Assembly (NCBI GenBank): GCA_002408725.1
Contig: DHTR01000093.1
Span: 1-10,743, forward strand
DNA length: 10,743 nt
Direction of reading: 5' to 3'
From: Pelotomaculum sp. UBA5255
Lineage (GTDB): Bacteria > Bacillota > Desulfotomaculia > Desulfotomaculales > Pelotomaculaceae
Shown in pieces: positions 1 to 6,706 of the stretch; position 1 is the stretch's first letter; each line of letters opens with the position of its first letter. The notes below the pieces were generated by a model. That model saw only the letters and a list, made by a program, of their open reading frames with translations. It ran no database searches and was not told the DNA's origin. A program made the translations under genes and the position numbers.

Positions 1-26
1 TTCAGTGGATTTTGATGAATATATCT

Positions 27-46
27 AAAAAGGGCCTTTCGGCCCC
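27..46 (-). terminator. Intrinsic terminator after yabE
   Basis: Read on the minus strand, a GGGCC stem, GAAA tetraloop and GGCCC stem (positions 45 to 32) is followed at once by TTTTT (31 to 27). It begins only a few bases after the yabE stop codon at 50-52. A five-pair GC stem closed by a GAAA tetraloop with a T-run is a textbook Rho-independent terminator, so yabE is probably the last gene of its transcript. Confidence 0.88.
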
Positions 47-49
47 CGC

Positions 50-1069
50 TCAATCGAAAAAGTATACATTTACTTTCCTGACGCCCCAGCTTATTGCTTC
101 ACTGTGCGATTCAAAAAAGAGGTCAATCCGGTTTCCTTTAATGGCGCCTCCCCGGTCCCTGGCCGTGGCGTAGCCATAACCTTCCACGTACATCTTGGTG
201 CCCATGGGAATGTTGGAAGTGTCGACAGCAACCACCCCGTAATGTGGATATACACCCGAGGCGGTATTGTACCCCGAATGGGTGTAGCCGGATGCCACCA
301 TCTCCCTCACCTCGGAATACCTGATGTCTTCACCGCCCCGGGAGACCACCATCCCGCTTCCGACCATGATTATTTTATCTGTAGGCGGTGAGACAACCTC
401 CTGGGAGGCCAGTTGGCGGCTAATCTCCCTGTCGTTTTTGTAAACAATCTGCCAGGTCTGTCGCTCTGCCCCCTCCTGTCCCTCCTGTGCGACGCGGGTG
501 GAGCCCTGAGGCAGGTTCACGGTGTAATTTTTCTGGGTTTCATAATCAATGGGAATCTCGCAGACCTCGGTTACGGTACGGACCCTGTCCACGCAAATTT
601 TCATGTCCGGAGTTACGGGCGCTTCCTGGACCGGCGATACTTCATCCTCCGCTCCCAGGCTGATCATGTACTCAGTGAGAACATCCTTTACTGTCGCCCC
701 CCTGGTTCTGGCTGCAATTTCATTTCCATCGACAGTGATGCTCAGGTCCACAGCCCGGTTTACGGTTACAATCATCCAGTCATTCAGCGGTGTGTCCGGG
801 GAAGGGGTCACTTCATCTTTTTCCAGCAGGGCAACCCCCTGCTTTTCAAGAACGCCCCCGACCGTAGCGGAAAAAGCCTGCACGATCGTTTCCTTTCCGT
901 CGACCACCAGCACAACGGTCTTTTTCGCCCAGGCGTAACCGCAAATGAAAAACAATACCGCCATAGAAAAAGCAGCCGCCCTCAGGAACAAAACGCCCCG
1001 CCGCCGGGGTTCTTTTAAATCCTTGTGGTTGTTTAGTCTTACCCAATCCAACAGCCTGCTCCAACTCAT
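50..1069 (-). CDS. yabE: YabE-like cell-wall protein with DUF348, G5 and 3D domains
   Basis: A 339-residue surface protein of the YabE/Sps group, which is related to resuscitation-promoting factors and thought to act on peptidoglycan outside the membrane. A basic N-terminus (RRR at 22-24) leads into one hydrophobic segment at about 26-48, acting as signal anchor. Two DUF348 repeats follow at about 50-90 and 105-147, then a G5 domain at about 160-238 and a C-terminal 3D domain at about 256-338. The 3D domain keeps its three signature aspartates: D283 (AVDTSNIP), D305 (ARDRGG) and D316 (RIDLFF). In MltA-type lytic transglycosylases aspartates of this fold are catalytic; activity here is inferred. 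The ATG at 1067-1069 has an AGGGGG ribosome site about 7 bases upstream. It follows tatD in Bacillus too, but here two extra genes intervene. No convincing promoter was found upstream. Confidence 0.92.
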   Translation of the reverse strand: MSWSRLLDWVRLNNHKDLKEPRRRGVLFLRAAAFSMAVLFFICGYAWAKKTVVLVVDGKETIVQAFSATVGGVLEKQGVALLEKDEVTPSPDTPLNDWMIVTVNRAVDLSITVDGNEIAARTRGATVKDVLTEYMISLGAEDEVSPVQEAPVTPDMKICVDRVRTVTEVCEIPIDYETQKNYTVNLPQGSTRVAQEGQEGAERQTWQIVYKNDREISRQLASQEVVSPPTDKIIMVGSGMVVSRGGEDIRYSEVREMVASGYTHSGYNTASGVYPHYGVVAVDTSNIPMGTKMYVEGYGYATARDRGGAIKGNRIDLFFESHSEAISWGVRKVNVYFFD

Positions 1070-1294
1070 TGAATGCCCCCTTTATATACAGGTCCGGTGC
1101 TTAAAGTGAATCCCAAACAGAGTACGAAAAAATTTAACAAAAAGATAACTCGCCTGGTTGTTGTGCCGATAATTACCTAACACATTTCTATTTTACTACA
1201 AGTTGGCGGTAGTGGATAGGGTTTATTTTTGTCGATATTTTCCAGTTTAATGTGTGGAGCTGGTTCTATTACCTCAAGCGCATCCGACCGTACT

Positions 1295-1345
1295 ATCCAG
1301 TAGGACCCGGGCGCACTTAACGCGCCCGGGTCCTACTGGATTTTT
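1295..1345 (+). repeat. Perfect 20-bp inverted repeat (hairpin) with 7-nt loop
   Basis: Arms 1295-1314 and 1322-1341 are exact reverse complements, 20 bp and rich in GC, around a 7-base loop (acttaac). The plus-strand sequence runs straight into TTTTT (1341-1345), so it has the form of an intrinsic terminator for rightward transcripts. No rightward gene lies upstream of it; yabE on that side runs leftward. It also sits ten bases beyond the stop codon of the leftward UPF0158 gene, but a leftward transcript has no U-run after the stem (it continues TAGTACGG). It may end the cobO transcript inefficiently, stop antisense RNA, or be a dispersed chromosomal repeat. The rest of the gap 1070-1294 shows nothing I can support. 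Confidence 0.8.
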
Positions 1346-1350
1346 AGGCC

Positions 1351-1809
1351 CTAACGGCCCTTGTTACATTCCAGAACGTTGATTGGAGGCTTTTCAACCA
1401 GCTCAATCCCTTTTTCCTTAAACCAATCCCTTAAATATTCCGCGTACCTTTCGTTCTGAAACTGATACCATTTTAACCGGGCACATTCATTCTCCAACTC
1501 CATCAGAGCCATTCGGAATTTGATATCTGCAGTAAGTGCCTTTTCCAGCAAATCCTTAAGCCCGGGATCGTCCGTTAGATCAATAAATTCCCTTTTAACT
1601 CTATGAGCTAACTCCTTTTCCAGTTTGGGCAGTTTCATGTAGTTTTCAGACTTATCAAGCCTCTCAACTTTTTCCTTGTGCTCCGGGAAATCCATGGGAC
1701 AATAAAACTTGACATCGCCCGTCCGAAGGTCAAGGTAGTATTCAGAGTACTGGCTGCTGTTTTCAAAAGCATTGACAATCCATGCTATAAAAACCGGTAC
1801 CTGGCGCAC
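1351..1809 (-). CDS. UPF0158-family protein of unknown function
   Basis: From the chosen GTG start this is a 152-residue soluble acidic protein with no signal peptide, membrane segment or recognisable catalytic motif. Its pattern resembles the uncharacterised UPF0158 family: an early YYLDLRTGDV strand, a middle stretch with YMKLP, an acidic helix beginning REFIDLTDD, and a late WYQFQNERYAEYLRDWF segment ahead of KEKGIELVEKP. That family has no established role that I know of. The frame is open to a TTG at 1842, but the GTG at 1807-1809 has a strong GAAGGGGGG site (1815-1824) five bases upstream and puts the hydrophobic VPVFIAWIVNAF segment at the N-terminus, as usual for the family. It lies downstream of cobO in the same direction with a short gap, so co-transcription is likely. 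A functional tie to cobalamin is only positional. Confidence 0.72.
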   Translation of the reverse strand: MRQVPVFIAWIVNAFENSSQYSEYYLDLRTGDVKFYCPMDFPEHKEKVERLDKSENYMKLPKLEKELAHRVKREFIDLTDDPGLKDLLEKALTADIKFRMALMELENECARLKWYQFQNERYAEYLRDWFKEKGIELVEKPPINVLECNKGR

Positions 1810-1878
1810 CGGCACCCCCCCTTCTTTGATGATACCGGGCAAGGCATTTTTCCAAAAGCTTTCGATTTTACCGTATGG

Positions 1879-2418
1879 TTAGTATTCAATCCCTTTCTGG
1901 GCGGCAATACCCCGGGTAAATGGGTGTTTCACTTCACACATTTCTGTAACTAAGTCCGCCCGCTCGATAATCTCGGGCGGCGCATTGCGGCCGGTCAATA
2001 CCAGGTGAAGGTTTTCCGGCTTTTGGCCCAGCAGGTCTAATACGTTTTCCAGTCCAAGTAATCCATAGTGAATCGCGTAAAGAACCTCATCCAGTATAAT
2101 CAAGTCATATCGGCCCGAAGAAACTTCTATTCTGGCAGCCTCCAGGGCCTGCTGGGCGGCATGGCGGTGCTCATCTAAGGATCTGTCGTCCGCTCCCTTG
2201 ATAAAACCTTCGCCCATCTGCCTTATTTCAAAGTTCGGCCCCAATTTTTTAGCCGCCTTCAGCTCGCCGTACTTCCATCCTCCCTTGATGAACTGAAGAA
2301 TCAATACTTTCATCCCCTGCCCCCAGGCTCTCAGGGCCATCCCCAGGGCGGCGGTGGTTTTGCCCTTGCCGTTCCCCGTATTGACCAGAATCAGCCCTTT
2401 TCTTTTGGTGTCGCTCAT
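1879..2418 (-). CDS. cobO: Cob(I)yrinic acid a,c-diamide adenosyltransferase (CobO/BtuR/CobA type)
   Basis: This 179-residue cytoplasmic enzyme transfers the 5'-deoxyadenosyl group of ATP to the cobalt of reduced corrinoids, giving adenosylcobalamin precursors. The N-terminal P-loop GNGKGKTT (15-22) is the hallmark of this family, whose loop binds ATP in an unusual orientation. Further family markers are YDLIILDEV (104-112), the LTGRNAP turn (141-147) and the C-terminal CEVKHPFTRGIAAQKGIEY (161-179). Length is normal. The ATG at 2416-2418 is preceded by AAGGGGGAG at good spacing. It follows tatD after 108 bases and precedes the UPF0158 gene by about 70 bases to that gene's chosen start. It is not part of the Bacillus version of this region. 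No cobalamin riboswitch is visible in the short upstream gap. PduO and EutT types are excluded by the motif set. Confidence 0.93.
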   Translation of the reverse strand: MSDTKRKGLILVNTGNGKGKTTAALGMALRAWGQGMKVLILQFIKGGWKYGELKAAKKLGPNFEIRQMGEGFIKGADDRSLDEHRHAAQQALEAARIEVSSGRYDLIILDEVLYAIHYGLLGLENVLDLLGQKPENLHLVLTGRNAPPEIIERADLVTEMCEVKHPFTRGIAAQKGIEY

Positions 2419-2526
2419 AGCATTATCTCCCCCTTCTAAAAATCAGATCAAATCACTACATGTTCTCTTCTCTAGCGAAAGGGATTTTTCAAGGATCTGT
2501 TTTCTCTTATTCTCTATTTATATTAT

Positions 2527-3297
2527 TCAAGCAATTCGGAACAATTTCCTGCCGTTCTCCGTGCATGCTTGTGCTAAATCTTCTGTTTTTATACCTCTCA
2601 CCCGGGCAATCTCTTCTGCGGTGAAAGCGACGTGGGCCGATTCGTTGCGCCTCCCCCGGTACGGCGCCGGGGAGAGGTAGGGGGCGTCGGTTTCAATCAG
2701 CAGGCGGTCCAGTGGCACGCGGGAAGCCACTTCCTTGAGCCTGTGGGCATTGGGGTAGGTTACGGGGCCCGCGATGGAAAGGTAAAGTCCCATAGCCAGG
2801 CACTCCCCGGCCATTTCCCAACTCCCGGAATAGCAGTGCAGTACGCCGCCGGAGGGGCCTGGCCGGTTCTCCCTTAAAATTCTCAGGAGATCTCCGTGGG
2901 CATCCCGGTCGTGGAGGATGAAAGGGATGTCCAGTTCCCGGGCCAGGGCAAGCTGCTCCTGAAAAATGATTTGTTGCACCGGGCGTGGGGAAAGGTCCCG
3001 GTAATAGTCCAGCCCTATTTCACCCAGCGCCACCACGCGGGGATGCGCGGCCATTTCTTTCAACTTTTCCAGGTAACCGGGCCCGACTCCCTCTGCCTCG
3101 TGCGGATGAATGCCGACGGCTGCGTAAATCAGATCATATTCTTCCGCCAGCCTGACCGACCGGCGGGATGATTCCAAATCAAAGCCCACATTGACAATAT
3201 GAACGACCCCGGCAGACCGGGCCCGGGAAATCATCTCGTCCCGGTCAGCATCATATTCTTCACCGTCGAGGTGGGCGTGAGTATCAAACAGGAACAT
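2527..3297 (-). CDS. tatD: TatD-family metal-dependent DNase
   Basis: A 256-residue TIM-barrel amidohydrolase of the TatD/YabD family, cytoplasmic, with reported 3'-5' exonuclease/DNase activity in DNA repair. The metal centre is complete: HAH at 7-9, GIHPHE at 62-67, E93 in GEIGLDYY, H129 in ILHD, H154 in LHCYSG and D204 in ETDAPYLSP. Length is typical. The ATG at 3295-3297 has an AAAGGA site about 11 bases upstream. It lies 98 bases downstream of metG on the same strand, the same order as metS-yabD in Bacillus subtilis, so it may be reached by T-box-controlled readthrough from the metG promoter. The exact substrate in this group is not settled. Confidence 0.94.
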   Translation of the reverse strand: MFLFDTHAHLDGEEYDADRDEMISRARSAGVVHIVNVGFDLESSRRSVRLAEEYDLIYAAVGIHPHEAEGVGPGYLEKLKEMAAHPRVVALGEIGLDYYRDLSPRPVQQIIFQEQLALARELDIPFILHDRDAHGDLLRILRENRPGPSGGVLHCYSGSWEMAGECLAMGLYLSIAGPVTYPNAHRLKEVASRVPLDRLLIETDAPYLSPAPYRGRRNESAHVAFTAEEIARVRGIKTEDLAQACTENGRKLFRIA

Positions 3298-3395
3298 TGA
3301 TCACCCGTCCTTTGATCTAAAATGTTGATCTTTCAAAAATACTCCGAAAGCCGATCACCGTTTTTTCCATATATAAACAACCTCAGGCCACCTCG

Positions 3396-4940
3396 TTACC
3401 TGGCGGCTGGATCGATCCTCGGAAACAGCGCCGGACCCCGCTTGACAATGGTTCCTGCGGGCAGCTTGCCCCAGGTCAAGGATTCCCAGGTCTGAATCCC
3501 GGATTGTCCCTCAATTCCTAATTGGGCATAGACCCTGGCCGGGAGCAGGGGCATAAAGGGAGCGGTCATAATGGTGATAAACCGCAGGCACTCGGCCAGG
3601 TTGTACATCACCGTGGACAGCCGCTCTTTTTGGGCCGGATCTTTGGCCAGCCCCCAGGGAGCCGTCTCGTCTACGTACTTGTTGGCGCGCCCCACCAGGC
3701 GCCAGATGGCGGAAAGGGCGCTGGACAGATCCATCCTGTTCATCCATTCCTCTACGTCCCCCGGAGTCCGCTCGGCAAGGTCAATGAGTTCCCGGTCCGG
3801 GCCGGCGGAGGCGCCGGGAGTCTGGACCGTCCCCTGGAAATATTTTTCCATCATCGCAATGGAGCGGCTGACCAGGTTCCCCAGGTCATTGGCAAGGTCC
3901 TTGTTAATCCGGTCTACCAGGGCGTCCTCGCTGTAATGACTGTCTGAGCCGAAGGGCAGTTCCCTGAGCAAGTAATAGCGAATAGCGTCCGCACTATACT
4001 TATCAATTAAAACCAGGGGATCTATAACATTTCCCTTTGATTTTGACATTTTACCGCTATCCAGTAAGATCCAGCCGTGACTCACCACCTGCCTGGGCAA
4101 CTCCAGCCCGGCAGCCATCAAAAGCACCGGCCAGATAATGCTGTGGAAGCGCACGATGTCCTTTGCCATCAGGTGTACATCTGCCGGCCAGTATTTCTGG
4201 AAGAGACTGTCGTCTTCCGTCCCGTAGCCCAGGGCGGAGATATAATTGACCAGGGCATCCACCCAAACGTAAATAACGTGCTTGGGTTCAAAGGGAACGG
4301 GAATACCCCAGTGAAAGGTGGTCCTTGTTACACAGAGGTCCTCCAGACCGCTTTTAATGAAACTTATCATTTCATTGCGCCGCGAAACGGGCTGAATGAA
4401 CTCCGGGTGCTCTTCAATGTGTTTGAGCAAGCGGTCGGCGTACTTGGACATCTTAAAAAAATAACTCTCTTCCTGGAGAAGTTCAACCGGCCTCCCGCAG
4501 TCGGGGCAGTTTCCTTCCTCCAGCCTGCTTTCCGCCCAGAAAGCCTCACAGGGCGAGCAGTACCAGCCCTCATAGCTGTCCTTGTAGATGTCCCCCTGGT
4601 CATAGAGTTTCTGGAAAAACCTTGTAACAACTTTGTGATGACGCGGCTCGGTGGTACGAATAAAATCATCGTATTGTACCTCCAGCTGCCCCCATAGATG
4701 CTTGAAGCCGGCAACAATTTTATCCACGTATTCCTGAGGCTGCTCCCCCCTGGCCCCGGCAGCCCGCTCAATTTTTTGACCGTGCTCGTCCGAGCCGGTT
4801 AAGAACCAGGTGTCGAATCCTTTCAATCTTTTAAAACGGGCTATAGCGTCCGCCGCTACGGACGTATAAGCATGCCCGATATGCAGGTTGCCGCTGGGGT
4901 AGTAAATCGGCGTTGTGATGTAAAACGTTCCCTTGCTCAA
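3396..4940 (-). CDS. metG: Methionyl-tRNA synthetase, short form
   Basis: A class I aminoacyl-tRNA synthetase that charges tRNA-Met in the cytoplasm. The 514 residues show HIGH at 20-23, a zinc knuckle with two CxxC pairs (C128/C131 and C145/C148), KMSKS at 297-301 and an alpha-helical anticodon-binding domain after about 370 (NKYVDETAPW, then PFMPLLPARVYAQLG). The two-pair zinc insert places it in the four-cysteine MetRS subgroup. The protein stops at FPRIDPAAR, where many Firmicute MetRS (about 650 residues) continue into an EMAP/Trbp111-like tRNA-binding domain. That domain is absent and the 98-base gap downstream cannot hold it. The start is TTG at 4938-4940, with a GGGAGG site about 10 bases upstream. 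Expression is controlled by the T-box leader immediately upstream. Confidence 0.96.
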   Translation of the reverse strand: MSKGTFYITTPIYYPSGNLHIGHAYTSVAADAIARFKRLKGFDTWFLTGSDEHGQKIERAAGARGEQPQEYVDKIVAGFKHLWGQLEVQYDDFIRTTEPRHHKVVTRFFQKLYDQGDIYKDSYEGWYCSPCEAFWAESRLEEGNCPDCGRPVELLQEESYFFKMSKYADRLLKHIEEHPEFIQPVSRRNEMISFIKSGLEDLCVTRTTFHWGIPVPFEPKHVIYVWVDALVNYISALGYGTEDDSLFQKYWPADVHLMAKDIVRFHSIIWPVLLMAAGLELPRQVVSHGWILLDSGKMSKSKGNVIDPLVLIDKYSADAIRYYLLRELPFGSDSHYSEDALVDRINKDLANDLGNLVSRSIAMMEKYFQGTVQTPGASAGPDRELIDLAERTPGDVEEWMNRMDLSSALSAIWRLVGRANKYVDETAPWGLAKDPAQKERLSTVMYNLAECLRFITIMTAPFMPLLPARVYAQLGIEGQSGIQTWESLTWGKLPAGTIVKRGPALFPRIDPAAR

Positions 4941-4983
4941 CGGTGTTTATCCTCCCTTGTTAATAAAAGCTGGCATTTACCAT

Positions 4984-5023
4984 AAAAATACCCCGCCCGT
5001 ATAACTAGAGGGGCGGGGTATTT
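4984..5023 (-). terminator. T-box attenuator terminator upstream of metG
   Basis: Within the leader, 5011-5023 and 4986-4998 form a perfect 13-bp stem (core ATACCCCGCCC with GGGCGGGGTAT) around a 12-base loop. The 3' arm runs into TTTTT (4984-4988). The 5' arm shares CCGCCC with the antiterminator, so terminator and antiterminator cannot form together, as expected of a transcriptional T-box. Confidence 0.93.
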
Positions 5024-5277
5024 AGTTCCGCGGTACCACCCTTTTTTACCGTCTTTTTGCAAAGCCGGCCTCAGCGGGCACAGGGGAGTTCCCCTAATAC
5101 CCGCAGTCCTGTAACGGAGAACCCGGCACGGCTTACGTTTCATTTCAGCCGCGCAGCTCCAGGGCCATCTTCGGCCGGCAATCCCCGGCGGGCTTCCACC
5201 TGACCCCGCTCTCTGTCCGGGTATCTAAGCACAGCCTACTCTTCCCCTTCACAGCTTTTAATTCTTTAATTACCAAT
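4985..5277 (-). ncRNA. T-box riboswitch leader, methionine specific
   Basis: This leader senses uncharged tRNA-Met and lets transcription continue into metG. On the minus strand it shows the T-box GGGTGGTACCGCGG (5028-5041) and stem I elements GAAGAGTA (5237-5244), AGAGAG (5209-5214) and GGTGGAAGCCCG (5189-5200). The specifier is read as AUG (5141-5143), in CTGAAATGA with the usual purine after the codon. GGGTGG of the T-box (5036-5041) can pair with CCGCCC (5011-5016) to form the antiterminator, which competes with the terminator stem. The 5' end is set from the promoter at 5284-5312. Family and position are secure; the specifier was assigned by eye without folding stem I. Confidence 0.95.
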
Positions 5278-5283
5278 AACTTG

Positions 5284-5312
5284 ATTCTAACGAACCGCAC
5301 CGAACTTGTCAA
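5284..5312 (-). promoter_or_regulatory. Sigma-A-type promoter for the metG T-box transcript
   Basis: On the minus strand a consensus -35 TTGACA (5307-5312) is separated by exactly 17 bases from -10 TAGAAT (5284-5289). This predicts a start near 5277, just before the T-box stem I sequences. The near-perfect hexamers suggest strong constitutive initiation, leaving control to the T-box. Confidence 0.88.
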
Positions 5313-5360
5313 GTTTTCGCCAAAAAGGTAAAGAAAAGCAGATTTCTAGATAAATATATA

Positions 5361-5389
5361 TTGACTTTTACTGGAATCGTTGGTACCAT
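5361..5389 (+). promoter_or_regulatory. Sigma-A-type promoter for abrB
   Basis: TTGACT (5361-5366), a 17-base spacer and TACCAT (5384-5389) lie on the plus strand, with an A/T-rich stretch just upstream (5330-5360). A start near 5396 would give a leader of roughly 44 bases. It is divergent from the metG promoter, with the -35 boxes about 48 bases apart. AbrB homologues often repress their own genes through A/T-rich DNA, so autoregulation here is plausible but inferred. Confidence 0.75.
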
Positions 5390-5439
5390 TTAGTTGTGAT
5401 TTTATAAATTTTGTCGTATTTTGTTAGGAGGGAGAGCTT

Positions 5440-5694
5440 GTGAAGTCAACCGGTATTGTTAGAAAGGTGGACGAGCTAGGCAGGGTGGTCATACCTATTG
5501 AGCTACGGCGTACCCTGGGAATCGACGAAAAAGATCCTTTAGAGATTTATGTCGATTCCGAAAAAATCATTTTAAAGAAGTATGAGCCGGCCTGTGTCTT
5601 TTGCGGTAATGCTTCTGAAGTCCAACATTATCGAGGCAAACTGGTCTGCCGCGAGTGCGCTCTGGCCATGTTTGAAAACGCCAAAGCAATGTAG
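5440..5694 (+). CDS. abrB: AbrB/SpoVT-family transition-state regulator with cysteine-rich tail
   Basis: The only plus-strand gene: an 84-residue DNA-binding regulator. Residues 1-50 form the swapped-hairpin AbrB domain and are very close to Bacillus AbrB (STGIVRKVDELGRVVIPIEL at 3-22, then RRTLGI and EIYVDSEKIILKKY). The C-terminal part differs: CVFC (52-55) and CREC (70-73) replace the Bacillus tail and look like a small zinc ribbon, in place of the usual C-terminal dimerisation region. Start is GTG at 5440-5442, behind AGGAGGGAG (5426-5434). By homology it would act as a dimer or tetramer on A/T-rich promoters during the transition from growth to stationary phase or sporulation; its targets are unknown. 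It converges with rsmI, the stop codons being 20 bases apart, and no intrinsic terminator is visible between them. Confidence 0.92.
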   Translation: MKSTGIVRKVDELGRVVIPIELRRTLGIDEKDPLEIYVDSEKIILKKYEPACVFCGNASEVQHYRGKLVCRECALAMFENAKAM

Positions 5695-5714
5695 TTGGCC
5701 CAAGGGGGGGGACA

Positions 5715-6611
5715 TTAAGTCTCTCCTTTTTCTTTTGCCTCTTTATCCCTTACCACTGCGTGATAAACCTCTCGCCTGGAGAGACCGCGCAGGCGGGCCG
5801 CCTGACGGATGGCCTCCTTCCGCGCTACGCCCCCGGCCTCCAGCAAGGCGACATGGGCGGCGGGGCACAGGGAGAGCGCGGGCTCTTTTCCCTCCGCGAG
5901 ATCTTCCACACCCGCTGCTTGTGCCTCCGTGGCGCCTGCCACCACAAGTGTAAATTCACCACGAGGCTCTTTGTCCTGAAAATGCTTCAGGATATCTTGT
6001 AAAGAGCCCCTGATCATTTCCTCGTACTTTTTGGTCAGTTCCCTAGCCACCGCTGCCGGGCGGGCGCCGAGAATTTCCTGGAGGTCTGCCAGCGTCCCCC
6101 GCAGGCGGTGGGGTGACTCATAAAAGATCAATGTTTTCTTCTGGCTACGGAGTTCCACCAGTTTCTGCCGCCTTGCTTTTTTGGCCGCAGGCAAAAAACC
6201 CGCAAAAACAAAGGCGTCGGTCGGCAGGCCAGAGACCACCAGAGCCGTGATTCCGGCACTGGGACCGGGCACCGGCACAACCCTTAACCCCTTTTCCAGG
6301 GCTCCCGCCACGAGCTCGGCGCCGGGGTCGGAAACACCCGGAAGGCCCGCGTCAGAAACCAGGGCCACGCTTTTACCGGATTCCAGCAGCTCCAGGAGGG
6401 TTTCCCCTTTTTTGACCTGGTTGAACTTATGGTAGCTGGTGAGCCGGGTATGAATATCGTAATGGCTGAGCAGCTTTCGCGTGTGGCGGGTATCTTCAGC
6501 CGCTATCAGGTCTACCTCACGCAGCACCCGGAGGGCCCGGAGGGTAATATCCTCCAGGTTACCGATGGGTGTTGCACAGAGGTACAGAATCCCTTTCGTT
6601 TCCTCATCCAT
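5715..6611 (-). CDS. rsmI: 16S rRNA (cytidine1402-2'-O)-methyltransferase
   Basis: A 298-residue tetrapyrrole-methylase-fold enzyme (RsmI, YabC/YraL type) that uses S-adenosylmethionine to methylate the 2'-OH of C1402 in the decoding centre of 16S rRNA. Diagnostic motifs in order are YLCATPIGNLEDITLRAL (10-27), AEDTRHTRKLL (38-48), VSDAGLPGVSDPG (85-97), PVPGPSA (113-119), FYESPHR (163-169), ARELTK (189-194) and GEFTLVVAG (218-226). The C-terminal extension includes a basic helical part at about 265-290. The ATG at 6609-6611 sits 9 bases from GGAGG (6621-6625); two nearby ATGs are out of frame. It follows yabA after 167 bases. The yabB and yazA genes that separate these two in Bacillus are absent. 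Confidence 0.95.
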   Translation of the reverse strand: MDEETKGILYLCATPIGNLEDITLRALRVLREVDLIAAEDTRHTRKLLSHYDIHTRLTSYHKFNQVKKGETLLELLESGKSVALVSDAGLPGVSDPGAELVAGALEKGLRVVPVPGPSAGITALVVSGLPTDAFVFAGFLPAAKKARRQKLVELRSQKKTLIFYESPHRLRGTLADLQEILGARPAAVARELTKKYEEMIRGSLQDILKHFQDKEPRGEFTLVVAGATEAQAAGVEDLAEGKEPALSLCPAAHVALLEAGGVARKEAIRQAARLRGLSRREVYHAVVRDKEAKEKGET

Positions 6612-6679
6612 CCATGCTCACCTCCCGGACAACTAAACCTCTAAAATGTCTTTAACCCGTGAAGCTTAACAACAAACTA

Positions 6680-6706
6680 CTATTCTGAGAATAAATCCCA
6701 GAATAG
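6680..6706. repeat. Inverted repeats ahead of rsmI, possible operator
   Basis: CTATTCTG (6680-6687) and CAGAATAG (6699-6706) are perfect 8-bp inverted arms around 11 bases. The left arm also overlaps a 13-base palindrome, TATTCTGAGAATA (6681-6693), so the half-site TATTCT/AGAATA occurs three times in 26 bases. Neither strand has a T-run, so it is not an intrinsic terminator. It lies between yabA and rsmI, about 70-100 bases upstream of the rsmI start. A regulator-binding site is possible; I cannot name a matching consensus. Confidence 0.4.

Noticed and set aside
413..1018. Long open frame on the plus strand (about 200 codons) opposite yabE.
   Set aside because: It is a shadow of the GC-biased third positions of yabE; no ribosome site and no recognisable protein pattern.
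1295..1345. The hairpin as a strong leftward intrinsic terminator for the UPF0158 gene.
   Set aside because: In that direction the stem is followed by TAGTACGG, with no T-run, so the classical form is missing; kept as an open question in the findings.
1810..1842. TTG at 1842 as the start of the UPF0158 gene.
   Set aside because: Its ribosome site is weak, and the extra residues have no counterpart; the GTG at 1809 follows a strong GAAGGGGGG site.
4077..4697. Plus-strand open frame of about 206 codons inside metG.
   Set aside because: It is antisense to well-conserved MetRS motifs and lacks any family resemblance or start signal.
5704..5711. Run of eight Gs between abrB and rsmI as a possible phase-variable tract.
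   Set aside because: It lies outside both coding regions and outside any promoter I can see, so slippage would have no evident effect.
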